Part shown: positions 1 to 7,079 of the stretch, piece by piece
Position numbering within the stretch: the stretch's first letter is position 1
Layout of the letters: every line of letters begins with the position of its first letter
Origin: Nocardia sp.
Lineage (GTDB): Bacteria; Actinomycetota; Actinomycetes; Mycobacteriales; Mycobacteriaceae
Direction of reading: 5' to 3'
Assembly (NCBI GenBank): GCA_013361595.1
Contig: JABFXT010000849.1
Coordinates: 1 to 7,590, forward strand
Length of the DNA: 7,590 nucleotides
Position numbers and translations under genes: made by a program
The notes under the pieces: generated by a model
Told to the model about the DNA's origin: nothing
The model's input: the letters and a program-made list of their open reading frames with translations, nothing else
Databases searched by the model: none

Positions 1-1077
1 CGCGCACAGCACGACAGCGGTCACCGGGCGGACGATTCCCGTCCGCCCGGTGCCGAAGTATCCGAATCCGATGAGCCCGACGAGGAAGAGCACCACTCCG
101 CCGTACAACGCGACCAGGGGTATCCCGGTGAGCGCGTCGGTGAGCGTGTGCTCGCTCTCGTCGCCGACATAGGACAGCACCTTCTTCAGCCCGAGTGAGA
201 GCGCGATGATGCCGACGATCATCGGGAAGTGCCAGAAGGTGTAGCAGGTCCGGGCGATCTCGATCTGGCGCGCCCCGGTGGCTCCGCGCAGGGCGTGCTC
301 GACCCGCAGCGCGTCGGTATCGAAGTAGGCCCACCACAGCAGACCCGACACCACGAGTCCGAGCATGGCCGCGACCACGATCGGCCAGGAGACCGGGAGC
401 CCGGCGACGCCGATACCGATGGCGACGATCGATTCGCCCAGCGCCACGATGATGATCAGTCCGTGGCGCTCCGCGAAATGACCGGGGGAGTTCAATCGCC
501 AGTCGTTGCCCGCGAAATGCGTCCACAGATAGTCGCCGCCGATTGCCGCGATCCACAGGCAGATCTGTACGGTGCCGCTGGTCGTCGCGGCGATCACCAG
601 CAGGGTGGTACCCACGGTGATGGAACCGAGCGCCCACCGCAGCACCTGCCCGCGCAACTGGGCATCTTCGCTGCTGGCCAGCCAGAACATCGTCAGATGT
701 ACCAGCCGGACCAGCAGGTAGGCCATCGCGAAGACCAGTGGCCCGTACCAGCCGCCGGGTTTGTCGTCGAAGGCCTCGGGGATCGTGATCGCCGCCAGGA
801 AACCGCCACCCATGGCGACGAACATGGCTACCCGGGTCACGCCTTCGTCGGCACGCACCACATTGCCGAGCCAGGCGTAATCGATCCATACCCACCAGAG
901 CACCGCCAGTACCAGCAGCGAGCGCAGCATATTGAGCGCTGTCGGCTCCTCGGCCGCCAGATCGGTGACCATGGTGAAGGCGAAGACGAGGACCAGGTCG
1001 AAGAAGAGTTCCAGCTGAGTGACCGTGGCGTCCTCGCCCATGGGCTGGATCCGGCCGCGCCGCGTGAGACCTCGCAT
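1..1077 (-). CDS. LtrA-family (low temperature requirement A) integral membrane protein, 3' end cut by window edge
   Basis: The reverse strand is open from the ATG at 1077-1075 to base 1 (359 codons, no stop), so the C-terminus lies outside the window. The family signature is clear. Near the N-terminus (residues 22-35) is LELFFDLVLVFAFT. Around residues 200-220 comes HFAERHGLIIIVALGES, with the conserved His, Glu, Arg and LGES. Between and after these run several strongly hydrophobic segments (roughly 51-70, 83-100, 113-133, 150-178, 206-225 and 232-250, with more to the end), so it is a multi-pass inner-membrane protein. LtrA proteins (PF06772) are named after a Listeria gene needed for growth in the cold; their biochemical activity is unknown. 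The start fits the family, in which the LELFFDLV block lies about 20 residues in; no strong ribosome binding site is visible. The gene lies 70 bp downstream of the SRPBCC gene on the same strand and may be co-transcribed with it. Confidence 0.93.
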   Translation of the reverse strand, partial: MRGLTRRGRIQPMGEDATVTQLELFFDLVLVFAFTMVTDLAAEEPTALNMLRSLLVLAVLWWVWIDYAWLGNVVRADEGVTRVAMFVAMGGGFLAAITIPEAFDDKPGGWYGPLVFAMAYLLVRLVHLTMFWLASSEDAQLRGQVLRWALGSITVGTTLLVIAATTSGTVQICLWIAAIGGDYLWTHFAGNDWRLNSPGHFAERHGLIIIVALGESIVAIGIGVAGLPVSWPIVVAAMLGLVVSGLLWWAYFDTDALRVEHALRGATGARQIEIARTCYTFWHFPMIVGIIALSLGLKKVLSYVGDESEHTLTDALTGIPLVALYGGVVLFLVGLIGFGYFGTGRTGIVRPVTAVVLCA

Positions 1078-1147
1078 CGCCCTATGGTGGCAGCATCCGG
1101 GCTGCCCGGGCGTGGTTCGCCGGGACGAGGTGGGCGCGTCGCGGGGG

Positions 1148-1606
1148 TCAGACCAGGTCGTAGGTCTCGGATTCGGGGAACTGTTCGGCGTAGGCGACGA
1201 AGTTCTCCACCAGCGCCTCGTAGGATTTGCGAACCGATTTCTTGAGCAGGAATCCGGGGACCGGCAATGGCATGTACTGCTCCACGTGCAGCAGGACTCG
1301 GCTACCGGATTCGCCCGCGGTGACCTCGAAGTATCCGCCGCCCTTGATGCCGCGGGTGCTGTCGGAGACCTCCCATGACATCCGGTTCTCCGACCAGTCG
1401 AATTCCCAGACCTGCATATCCGGTGTGGCGTTGACCCCGACCTGGATGAACATCCGGCGCGGCCGGCCCTCGTCGTCGCGTCCGGCGACCCGCGCGTCCG
1501 CGAAATCCGGTGACCACTCGGACAGCATTTCGACCGCCATCAATGCGTCGATCACCTGGCCCGGCTCGGCAACGACGTCGAATCTGATATCGGTCTTCGT
1601 ACGCAT
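1148..1606 (-). CDS. SRPBCC (START/polyketide-cyclase-like) family protein
   Basis: This 152-aa protein has the size and layout of the SRPBCC superfamily: an N-terminal strand (TDIRFDVVAEP), a short helix that opens the cavity (residues about 15-31, ending MLSEWSPD), a run of strands, including MQVWEFDWSE, MSWEVSDS and RVLLHVEQYMP, and a long C-terminal helix from about residue 118. The fold binds hydrophobic ligands in a deep pocket. Such stand-alone members are often annotated as polyketide cyclase/dehydrase or cyclase, but the ligand cannot be read from sequence, and no catalytic residue can be named. No signal peptide is seen, so it should be cytoplasmic. The ATG at 1606-1604 follows GAGGG (1615-1611) by four bases, a close but usable ribosome binding site. 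It is followed on the same strand by the LtrA gene 70 bp away. Confidence 0.85.
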   Translation of the reverse strand: MRTKTDIRFDVVAEPGQVIDALMAVEMLSEWSPDFADARVAGRDDEGRPRRMFIQVGVNATPDMQVWEFDWSENRMSWEVSDSTRGIKGGGYFEVTAGESGSRVLLHVEQYMPLPVPGFLLKKSVRKSYEALVENFVAYAEQFPESETYDLV

Positions 1607-1778
1607 TTATCCCTCGCACCCCCGGTATTACGAATCGGCCACGATTCTCTCTTGGGGGTCGCGTGATCGTCAACACTCGGGTTCGGACCGGCGGCGGTAC
1701 CGCACGCGGGCATACCGGCCACAAATGTTTGCGGGGCCGGTTCCGGACCGGGATGCGCGGGCCTGCCGGGTGGGCAGG
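1607..1778. other. Intergenic region between DUF1918 and SRPBCC genes
   Basis: This 172-bp non-coding stretch separates two minus-strand genes. It contains the hairpin annotated at 1762-1778. On the minus strand there is a weak promoter-like pair, TTGACG (1670-1665) and GAGAAT 18 bases on, that could serve the SRPBCC gene; only the -35 element is convincing. Nothing else recognisable. Confidence 0.4.
1762..1778 (-). terminator. Short GC hairpin immediately after the DUF1918 stop codon
   Basis: CCTGCC (1762-1767) and GGCAGG (1773-1778) form a perfect 6-bp stem around a 5-base loop, starting at the first base after the DUF1918 stop codon on the minus strand. There is no T-tract, which is common for actinobacterial hairpin terminators. 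The short stem makes this a modest call. Confidence 0.4.
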
Positions 1779-1964
1779 TCAGGGTGTTCGTTCGACTGTC
1801 GCGTCCGGGCCGGGAAAGACCAGGGATTCGTGGCCGTCGTCGAAACGCACCAGATACGGCGGCGTTCCGTCGCGGCCGTGGACCTCCATGATCTCGCCCT
1901 CGTGGTCGACTTCGCCGACGGTGTGCCCGTGCACGTGCAACCGGTCTCCGACGTTTGCCATCAT
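1779..1964 (-). CDS. DUF1918 domain small protein
   Basis: A 61-aa protein that is almost entirely one DUF1918 domain (PF08940). The diagnostic pieces are in order: VGDRLHVHGHTVG near the N-terminus, GEIMEVHGRDG, then PPYLVRFDDGHESLVFPGPDA near the C-terminus. The family is widespread in actinobacteria, folds as a small SH3-like beta barrel, and has no established function. Four in-frame ATG-type choices lie within five codons. The MMANVGDRL start (1964) is chosen because relatives usually begin M-x-A-x-VGDR; an upstream ATG at 1973 would add MGC. None has a strong ribosome binding site. It sits alone, divergent from the reductase gene, and 172 bp upstream of the SRPBCC gene. Confidence 0.82.
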   Translation of the reverse strand: MMANVGDRLHVHGHTVGEVDHEGEIMEVHGRDGTPPYLVRFDDGHESLVFPGPDATVERTP

Positions 1965-2033
1965 GCAGCCCATTATTCGGCGACTATGGCGGGCATCACA
2001 ACCCCGGTCGAATTGCTATTGCACATCTCTGTG

Positions 2034-2056
2034 GCGCCGGTGTTCGATTCCGGCGC
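2034..2056. other. Perfect 7-bp inverted repeat in the divergent DUF1918/reductase intergenic region
   Basis: GCGCCGG (2034-2040) and CCGGCGC (2050-2056) flank a 9-base spacer. It lies about 70 bp upstream of the DUF1918 start and about 80 bp upstream of the reductase promoter, so it could be an operator or leader hairpin. The rest of the intergenic DNA from 1974 to 2133 shows no gene. It does carry four copies of a TCGAATT/TTCGATTC-like word (about 2009, 2043, 2089, 2103). Confidence 0.3.
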
Positions 2057-2133
2057 ATTCGTCCGCCGTTCGGTGGCTCGAATTCCCGGCGGTCGCGGCA
2101 GTCGATTCGATCCGCGCCGGCCGTGCCTATCTC

Positions 2134-2163
2134 TTGACACCACTACGGCTGTAGTACTACATT
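2134..2163 (+). promoter_or_regulatory. Sigma-70-type promoter of the dihydrofolate-reductase-like gene
   Basis: A perfect -35 TTGACA (2134-2139) is followed after 18 bp by TACATT (2158-2163), which keeps the key first, second and last bases of the -10 consensus. Transcription would begin near 2170, about 36 bases before the ATG at 2206. The operator-like palindrome lies within the spacer, so a bound repressor would exclude RNA polymerase. Confidence 0.65.
2142..2160. promoter_or_regulatory. Operator-like palindrome ACTAC-GGCT-GTAGT plus overlapping GTAGTACTAC
   Basis: ACTAC (2142-2146) and GTAGT (2151-2155) form a perfect inverted repeat around GGCT; the same GTAGT also forms the perfect 10-bp palindrome GTAGTACTAC (2151-2160) with the next ACTAC. 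The core TACGGCTGTA differs by one base from the TACANNTGTA operators bound by BlaI/MecI/CopY-type repressors. The regulator family is therefore an inference, and no such regulator gene is in this window. The position between -35 and -10 is typical of repression. Confidence 0.5.
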
Positions 2164-2205
2164 CAAACCACTTCAACCGGAGTGAAAGAGATAAGGCGGT
2201 ACCTC

Positions 2206-2745
2206 ATGCGAAAGCTCGTCTACTACGTGGGCGCCTCCCTCGACGGCTATATCGCCGGACCCGGCGGGGAGATCGACTTCTACCCGCTCGGCGACGATAT
2301 GGCCGCGTGGATCAATGCCCGCTACCCCGAATCCGTCCCCACGCATATCCGGGAGCACGCGGGTATCGCACCCGATACCCCGAACCGGCACTGGGACACC
2401 GTGGTCATGGGACGCGGCACCTACGAACCCGCGCTCGAGGTGGGGATCGCCAGCCCCTACGCCCACCTGAAGCAGTACATCGTCTCCACCACCCTGGACC
2501 GCGTCGACGACCCGGAGGTGGAACTGGTGCGTACCGACCCGGTCGAGCTGGTGCGGCGACTGAAGAAAGAAGAGGGGCCGGCCGGCAAGGACATCTGGCT
2601 CTGCGGCGGTGGCACGCTCGCCGGGGCGCTCATCGACGAGATCGACGAGCTCGTCCTCAAGAGCTATCCGGTCCTGGCCGGTACCGGGGTGCCGGTCCTG
2701 AGCGGCGCGTTCCGGCCTTCCCTGTTCGCTCCGGTGCGTCGGTAG
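2206..2745 (+). CDS. Dihydrofolate-reductase / RibD C-terminal-domain-like protein, probably truncated by an in-frame TAG
   Basis: The 179-aa product matches the stand-alone dihydrofolate reductase family (RibD C-terminal domain, PF01872). It shows an N-terminal strand followed by SLDGYIAG (residues 11-18), VMGRGTYE (67-74), YIVSTTL, and the nucleotide-binding WLCGGGTLAGALI (131-143), then DELVLKSYPVLAGTGVPV. Members are presumed NADPH-dependent reductases, but physiological substrates are mostly unknown. The start is the ATG at 2206, six bases after AAGGCGG (2193-2199); a GTG at 2182 is in frame but has no properly spaced ribosome site. The C-terminus is odd. After the TAG at 2743 the same frame continues for 14 sense codons (EFGNGAQVTWFERA) to a TGA at 2788-2790. 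This matches the last strand that family members normally have, so the stop looks like a nonsense change. The product may lack its final strand and be unstable. Confidence 0.85.
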   Translation: MRKLVYYVGASLDGYIAGPGGEIDFYPLGDDMAAWINARYPESVPTHIREHAGIAPDTPNRHWDTVVMGRGTYEPALEVGIASPYAHLKQYIVSTTLDRVDDPEVELVRTDPVELVRRLKKEEGPAGKDIWLCGGGTLAGALIDEIDELVLKSYPVLAGTGVPVLSGAFRPSLFAPVRR

Positions 2746-2790
2746 GAGTTCGGGAACGGTGCGCAGGTCACCTGGTTCGAGCGAGCCTGA
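2746..2790 (+). pseudogene. Orphaned C-terminal tail of the reductase frame beyond the TAG
   Basis: The 14 sense codons after the TAG, ending in TGA at 2788-2790, read EFGNGAQVTWFERA with 12 of 14 codons ending in G or C. This is the pattern of the last beta strand of RibD-C-type reductases, which commonly carry a D/E-F-x-N/S-G-x-x-x-x-x-[WY] ending. It is therefore interpreted as former coding sequence of the upstream gene, giving an ancestral length of about 194 aa. Confidence 0.6.
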
Positions 2791-2797
2791 GCGGCGT

Positions 2798-2828
2798 GTG
2801 CGCGCGGACCCGGACGACCCGCGCGTGC
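2798..2828 (+). terminator. GC-rich hairpin just after the ancestral end of the reductase gene
   Basis: GTGCGCGCGG (2798-2807) can pair with CCGCGCGTGC (2819-2828) over 10 bp, including two G-U pairs, around an 11-base loop. It begins eight bases after the TGA at 2788-2790, as expected if that TGA was the original end of the gene. There is no U-tract. It would separate the reductase from lysC transcription. Confidence 0.45.
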
Positions 2829-2904
2829 GGCGAGTGCGCGAGCAGGTAAACGTGACGTCATACGGCTGTGTGTTATTCCACAACCAGGGCGGATACTCCC
2901 GGAG

Positions 2905-2929
2905 CAGCGTGACCGACATCGGTACGCTG
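2905..2929. promoter_or_regulatory. 25-bp interrupted palindrome in the lysC leader
   Basis: CAGCGT (2905-2910) matches ACGCTG (2924-2929) as a perfect inverted repeat. Inside it CCGA (2913-2916) faces TCGG (2919-2922). It ends 40 bases before the lysC GTG. As RNA it could form a small hairpin with a GA/U internal bulge and a 4-base loop; as DNA it looks like a dimeric operator. A perfect 8-bp palindrome TGACGTCA also occurs at 2853-2860. I cannot place the lysC promoter with confidence; GATACT at 2892-2897 is one possible -10. Confidence 0.45.
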
Positions 2930-2969
2930 TTGCACTGATCGCCTGTTCGCTGACATTGGAGGACCCCTC

Positions 2970-4235
2970 GTGGCACTCGTTGTCCAGAAGTACGGAGGAT
3001 CCTCGGTAGCCTCTGCCGACCGGATCCGTCGCGTCGCCGAACGGATCGTCGAGACGAAGAAGCAGGGCCACGACGTGGTCGTGGTGTGCTCAGCTATGGG
3101 CGATACCACCGATGAACTGCTCGACCTGGCCGAACAGGTCTCTCCGGCGCCCCCGGCGCGGGAGATGGATATGTTGCTCACCTCCGGTGAACGCATCTCC
3201 AACGCACTGGTGGCCATGGCAATCCACAGTCTCGGCGCCGAGGCGCGGTCGTTCACCGGCTCCCAGGCCGGTGTCATCACCACGTCGGTGCACGGGAAGG
3301 CCAAGATCATCGACGTCACCCCCGGCCGGCTCCGCGAAGCCCTCGACGAGGGCACCATCGTCCTGGTCGCGGGTTTCCAGGGCGTCAGCCAGGACAGCAA
3401 GGACGTCACCACGCTGGGTCGCGGTGGTTCCGATACCACCGCGGTGGCGCTGGCGGCCGCGCTGGAGGCCGACGTCTGCGAGATCTACACCGACGTGGAC
3501 GGGATCTTCACCGCCGATCCGCGGATCGTCAGCGATGCGCAGAAGCTCGAGCAGGTCTCCTACGAGGAGATGCTGGAGATGGCGGCCTGTGGGTCGAAGG
3601 TGCTCATGCTGCGCTGCGTCGAATACGCGCGCCGCTACAACGTGCCCGTGCATGTGCGTTCGTCCTATACCGACAAACACGGCACCTACGTATACGGATC
3701 GATGGAGGACATTCCCTTGGAACAAGCAATCCTGACGGGCGTCGCGCACGACCGCAGCGAGGCCAAGGTGACCGTGGTCGGCCTTCCGGACGAACCCGGT
3801 TACGCGGCCAAGGTGTTCCGGTACGTGGCCGAGGCCGAGATCAATATCGATATGGTCCTGCAGAACATCTCCAAGGTGGAGACCGGTAAGACCGATATCA
3901 CCTTCACCCTGCCCAAATCCGACGGTGTCCGGGCCGTGGAGATGTTGAGCAAGTATCAGGGCGAGATCGGTTTCTCGCAGGTGCTCTACGACGACCACAT
4001 CGGCAAGGTGTCGCTGGTCGGCGCCGGTATGAAGAGCCATCCCGGGGTCACCGCCACCTTCTGTGAGGCGCTGGCCGAGGCCGGTATCAATATCGACCTC
4101 ATCTCCACCTCCGAGATCCGTATCTCGGTACTGGTCAAGGACACCGAACTCGACGACGCCGTGCAGGTGCTGCACCGCGCCTTCGATCTCGGCGGCGACG
4201 AGGTCGCCGTCGTGCACGCCGGAACGGGGCGCTGA
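2970..4235 (+). CDS. lysC: Aspartokinase, alpha subunit (full-length)
   Basis: LysC (EC 2.7.2.4) phosphorylates aspartate to 4-aspartyl phosphate, the entry to the lysine/diaminopimelate, methionine and threonine pathways in the cytoplasm. The 421-aa protein shows the kinase domain first: KYGGSS (residues 7-12), TSGER (71-75), GRGGSDTTA (150-158) and [12 protein letters not shown] (174-185). Two ACT regulatory domains follow from about residue 265, with the conserved blocks INIDMVLQN and [14 protein letters not shown]. Length equals the Corynebacterium glutamicum alpha subunit (421 aa). Positions known there to give feedback resistance when mutated (A279, S301, T311, S381) keep the sensitive residues here, so concerted lysine/threonine inhibition is expected. 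The GTG start follows GGAGG (2958-2962) by seven bases. asd lies 78 bp downstream. Confidence 0.98.
   Translation: MALVVQKYGGSSVASADRIRRVAERIVETKKQGHDVVVVCSAMGDTTDELLDLAEQVSPAPPAREMDMLLTSGERISNALVAMAIHSLGAEARSFTGSQAGVITTSVHGKAKIIDVTPGRLREALDEGTIVLVAGFQGVSQDSKDVTTLGRGGSDTTAVALAAALEADVCEIYTDVDGIFTADPRIVSDAQKLEQVSYEEMLEMAACGSKVLMLRCVEYARRYNVPVHVRSSYTDKHGTYVYGSMEDIPLEQAILTGVAHDRSEAKVTVVGLPDEPGYAAKVFRYVAEAEINIDMVLQNISKVETGKTDITFTLPKSDGVRAVEMLSKYQGEIGFSQVLYDDHIGKVSLVGAGMKSHPGVTATFCEALAEAGINIDLISTSEIRISVLVKDTELDDAVQVLHRAFDLGGDEVAVVHAGTGR
3717..4235 (+). CDS. lysC: Aspartokinase beta subunit from an internal start within lysC
   Basis: In corynebacteria and mycobacteria lysC encodes a second, in-frame product consisting only of the ACT regulatory part, forming an alpha2-beta2 enzyme. 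In C. glutamicum it starts at codon 250 (a GTG). Here codon 250 is TTG (3717-3719), and GGAGG (3704-3708) lies eight bases upstream, a strong ribosome binding site inside coding sequence. The product would be 172 aa, exactly the known beta length, starting [10 protein letters not shown]. The ATG at 3702 (codon 245) is an alternative start but has no comparable binding site. Confidence 0.8.
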   Translation: MEQAILTGVAHDRSEAKVTVVGLPDEPGYAAKVFRYVAEAEINIDMVLQNISKVETGKTDITFTLPKSDGVRAVEMLSKYQGEIGFSQVLYDDHIGKVSLVGAGMKSHPGVTATFCEALAEAGINIDLISTSEIRISVLVKDTELDDAVQVLHRAFDLGGDEVAVVHAGTGR

Positions 4236-5348
<1,113 letters not shown>

Positions 5349-5349
5349 G

Positions 5350-5436
5350 GTGACCGCCGCCCGGCTCAGTGGATTCCCGGTGTCCGCGGATCGTTTCCGA
5401 GGCATACCAGCAGGACACAGCCGGGCGGCGCGTCAC
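5350..5436. terminator. 17-bp inverted repeat straddling the convergent asd / serine hydrolase ends
   Basis: GTGACCGCCGCCCGGCT (5350-5366) pairs in full with 5419-5436, with a single bulged base at 5431; the outer 5 bp are GTGAC/GTCAC and the inner 12 bp are uninterrupted. The 52-base loop contains the last codons of the hydrolase. The left arm fills the gap between the two stop codons. A hairpin here could act on transcripts from both directions. There is no T-tract, and the long loop is unusual for a simple intrinsic terminator. Confidence 0.5.
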
Positions 5437-6724
5437 TGAACGGTGGCGCCAGCGGCGCGCCGAGGCAGGCGAATACATCGCAGCCGGGGTAGGCCGACTT
5501 ACCGATACCGAACACCGCCAGCAGGATATCGCTGTCGATATAGGAGTTCGGGTTGGTCACCAGCGGTGGTTCCACGTAGGGGCCGGGATCGGGAATCGGC
5601 GGTTCCAGGAATGCCGCCGACAGTCGGCGGAAGAATTCGTGCGGCAGTTCACCGGTGTTCTGGATGACGCCGCTCGGTCCGTAGGCGCTCACATTCCCGA
5701 ACACCCCGGTCCACACCACCACCAGATCCAGGCTGGGGACGACGAAGACGTTCTGCAATCCCACCCCGGCCATCGCGTAGGTATCGGCCGGCAGGAACGA
5801 GGCGTTCTCCGCGCAGTCCGGCCCGGTCCAGAACAGGTAGCCGTAGCAGGAGTTCGCCGTCGACGGAGTGGTCGCACGCGACAGATACCACGCGGGCACC
5901 ACCTGCCGGCCGTTCCACTCACCGTCGTTGCCGATGAGCAGTCCGAGCTTGGCGAGATCGTTCGGCGGGATCAGCAGATGCGCGTAACCGTAGGTGTGTC
6001 GAGAGCGGTCCCGTGCCCAGTACCAATCGCCACGTTCGATACCCAGCGGTGTGAACAGCTCGCGCTGGGCGAAATCCTGTAGTGGTTCACCGACCGCGAG
6101 TTCCAGCACATAGGACAGCAGATCCACCGTGCGCTGGCTGTAGGTGAACACGGTGCCGGGCTCGTGGTCCAGCGGTACGCCGAGGGCCTGTATCGCACTG
6201 TTCGGGTCGAGCGGGACCGCTCCCGTGAGTCCCTCGGTCACCACCCCGGTGCGCATTCCCGAAGTCTCGGTGAGCAGGTTCTCGACCGTGATCGCACGCC
6301 GTCGCGTATCGCCGAGGCCGGCTGGCAGATATCGGTCGATCGGAGCCTCGATATCGATCAGACCGCGTTCGGCCGCGATACCGGTGAGCAGCGAGACCAC
6401 GCTTTTGGTCACACTCCACACATTCCACGGAATGTTACCGGTGCGCGCGTTGTCCGGGCCTTCGCCGATCAGGCAGTTGTGCCGAAAGACCTGGATATTC
6501 AACCGGTTCCGGCCGGCGGCGAAGGCCAGTGCGTCGGTCAGGCGTGTCGGGTCCAGGCCCACCTGCTGTGGCTCGGCCCGGTTCGGCTCGCGGCCGGAGG
6601 ATACCTCGCACCGGGTGGTCGCCGGGTCTTCGTCCGGGGTCGCTCCGGCCGGTGGGGCGAAGAGCTGTCCTGCCATCAGTGCTACCGCCGTGACCCCCGC
6701 CAGGAGCCCACCGAAACGCGCCAT
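5366..6724 (-). CDS. Secreted serine hydrolase of the class C beta-lactamase / DD-peptidase fold
   Basis: The 452-aa protein belongs to the beta-lactamase-related serine hydrolases (PF00144). It starts with a signal peptide: MAR, then a hydrophobic stretch (residues 4-22), and a likely cleavage after the AGA at 26-28. The nucleophile motif S-V-T-K is at 104-107 (WSVTKS), and the Tyr motif is Y-S-Q at 195-197. A Gly-rich AMAGVG (317-322) occupies the place of the third active-site motif. Actual substrates in this family range from peptidoglycan peptides to esters and cannot be read here. The tail from about 376 is Pro-rich and ends with two GCxxxxCLG units (C415/C420 and C436/C441). The ATG at 6724 is preferred because the signal peptide starts there and AGGGTG lies six bases upstream; a GTG at 6769 would add 15 charged residues. 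It is convergent with asd. Confidence 0.9.
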   Translation of the reverse strand: MARFGGLLAGVTAVALMAGQLFAPPAGATPDEDPATTRCEVSSGREPNRAEPQQVGLDPTRLTDALAFAAGRNRLNIQVFRHNCLIGEGPDNARTGNIPWNVWSVTKSVVSLLTGIAAERGLIDIEAPIDRYLPAGLGDTRRRAITVENLLTETSGMRTGVVTEGLTGAVPLDPNSAIQALGVPLDHEPGTVFTYSQRTVDLLSYVLELAVGEPLQDFAQRELFTPLGIERGDWYWARDRSRHTYGYAHLLIPPNDLAKLGLLIGNDGEWNGRQVVPAWYLSRATTPSTANSCYGYLFWTGPDCAENASFLPADTYAMAGVGLQNVFVVPSLDLVVVWTGVFGNVSAYGPSGVIQNTGELPHEFFRRLSAAFLEPPIPDPGPYVEPPLVTNPNSYIDSDILLAVFGIGKSAYPGCDVFACLGAPLAPPFSDAPPGCVLLVCLGNDPRTPGIH

Positions 6725-6794
6725 GCGGATCACCCTAATGCGCGTTCCACCCGGAGGCCGGTATCGCACGACGCCGGGTCCGCCGGAAATACGA

Positions 6795-6830
6795 CGCCCC
6801 TGCCCGATCGGGGGGATCGGTTCAGGGGCG
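6795..6830 (-). terminator. Strong bidirectional hairpin upstream of the serine hydrolase gene
   Basis: CGCCCCTG (6795-6802) pairs perfectly with CAGGGGCG (6823-6830), and inside it CCGATC (6804-6809) pairs with GATCGG (6815-6820) around a GGGGG loop. That is 14 bp with one small internal loop. On the plus strand it is followed by ATCTTTC, on the minus strand by TCGTATTTCC. It is well placed to stop minus-strand transcripts coming from 7065 before they enter the hydrolase gene. The strand is assigned on that reasoning. Confidence 0.65.
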
Positions 6831-6890
6831 ATCTTTCACCGGCCACGGGGTTCCGCGGGACCGGTGCGTCGTCGGCGCGGGGCCCGTCTT

Positions 6891-6950
6891 CTAGAGCAGA
6901 CCGAACCAGTAGAACGCACAGGCCAGCGCCCATACGACCAACGTATCCAT
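6891..6950 (-). CDS. Possible 19-residue single-pass membrane peptide
   Basis: The minus-strand frame ATG (6950-6948) to TAG (6893-6891) reads MDTLVVWALACAFYWFGLL, a nearly uniform hydrophobic helix long enough to span a membrane. GGGAG lies five bases upstream of the ATG; GTG codons at 6956 and 6962 are alternative starts. Support comes from context: a promoter with 17-bp spacing lies upstream on the same strand (7072-7100), and a strong hairpin lies about 60 bp downstream. I do not recognise the family, and a frame this short can occur by chance. No function is proposed. Confidence 0.35.
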   Translation of the reverse strand: MDTLVVWALACAFYWFGLL

Positions 6951-7050
6951 CCACACTCCCACTCGTTGTCGTAGCGGATGCCTCCATGATGCCCGAGATA
7001 TACCGATCCCGGAGCAGTCCTCTCAGCTGTGCCCCGACCTTGTCTGCACT

Positions 7051-7079
7051 GTGACGAATCGTGGTCTCAGCGTTATAAG
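7051..7079 (+). promoter_or_regulatory. Candidate rightward promoter GTGACG-17-TATAAG
   Basis: GTGACG (7051-7056) and TATAAG (7074-7079) are 17 bp apart, matching the consensus at four and five of six positions. Transcription would start near 7086, about 86 bases before the ATG at 7172. It shares its -10 bases with the leftward promoter. Confidence 0.4.

Noticed and set aside
229..1245. 338-codon plus-strand frame across the LtrA gene
   Set aside because: The translation is low-complexity and rich in Arg, Gln, His and Pro, while the opposite strand encodes a clear membrane protein family.
2182..2205. Upstream GTG start for the reductase (eight extra residues)
   Set aside because: No properly spaced ribosome site precedes it, while the ATG at 2206 has AAGGCGG six bases upstream and gives the family-typical N-terminus.
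1227..2849. 540-codon plus-strand frame covering the SRPBCC, DUF1918 and reductase genes
   Set aside because: It overlaps three recognisable genes in other frames and has no domain of its own.
2853..2860. TGACGTCA palindrome upstream of lysC as a regulator site
   Set aside because: An 8-bp palindrome is expected by chance at this scale, and no bacterial regulator with this site is implied by the context.
6725..6769. GTG start extending the serine hydrolase by 15 residues
   Set aside because: It would place Arg/Pro-rich residues before a normal signal peptide, and the ATG at 6724 has its own plausible ribosome site.
6730..6987. 85-codon minus-strand frame upstream of the hydrolase
   Set aside because: It reads straight through the strong hairpin at 6795-6830, is rich in Arg, Pro and Gly, and has no recognisable feature.
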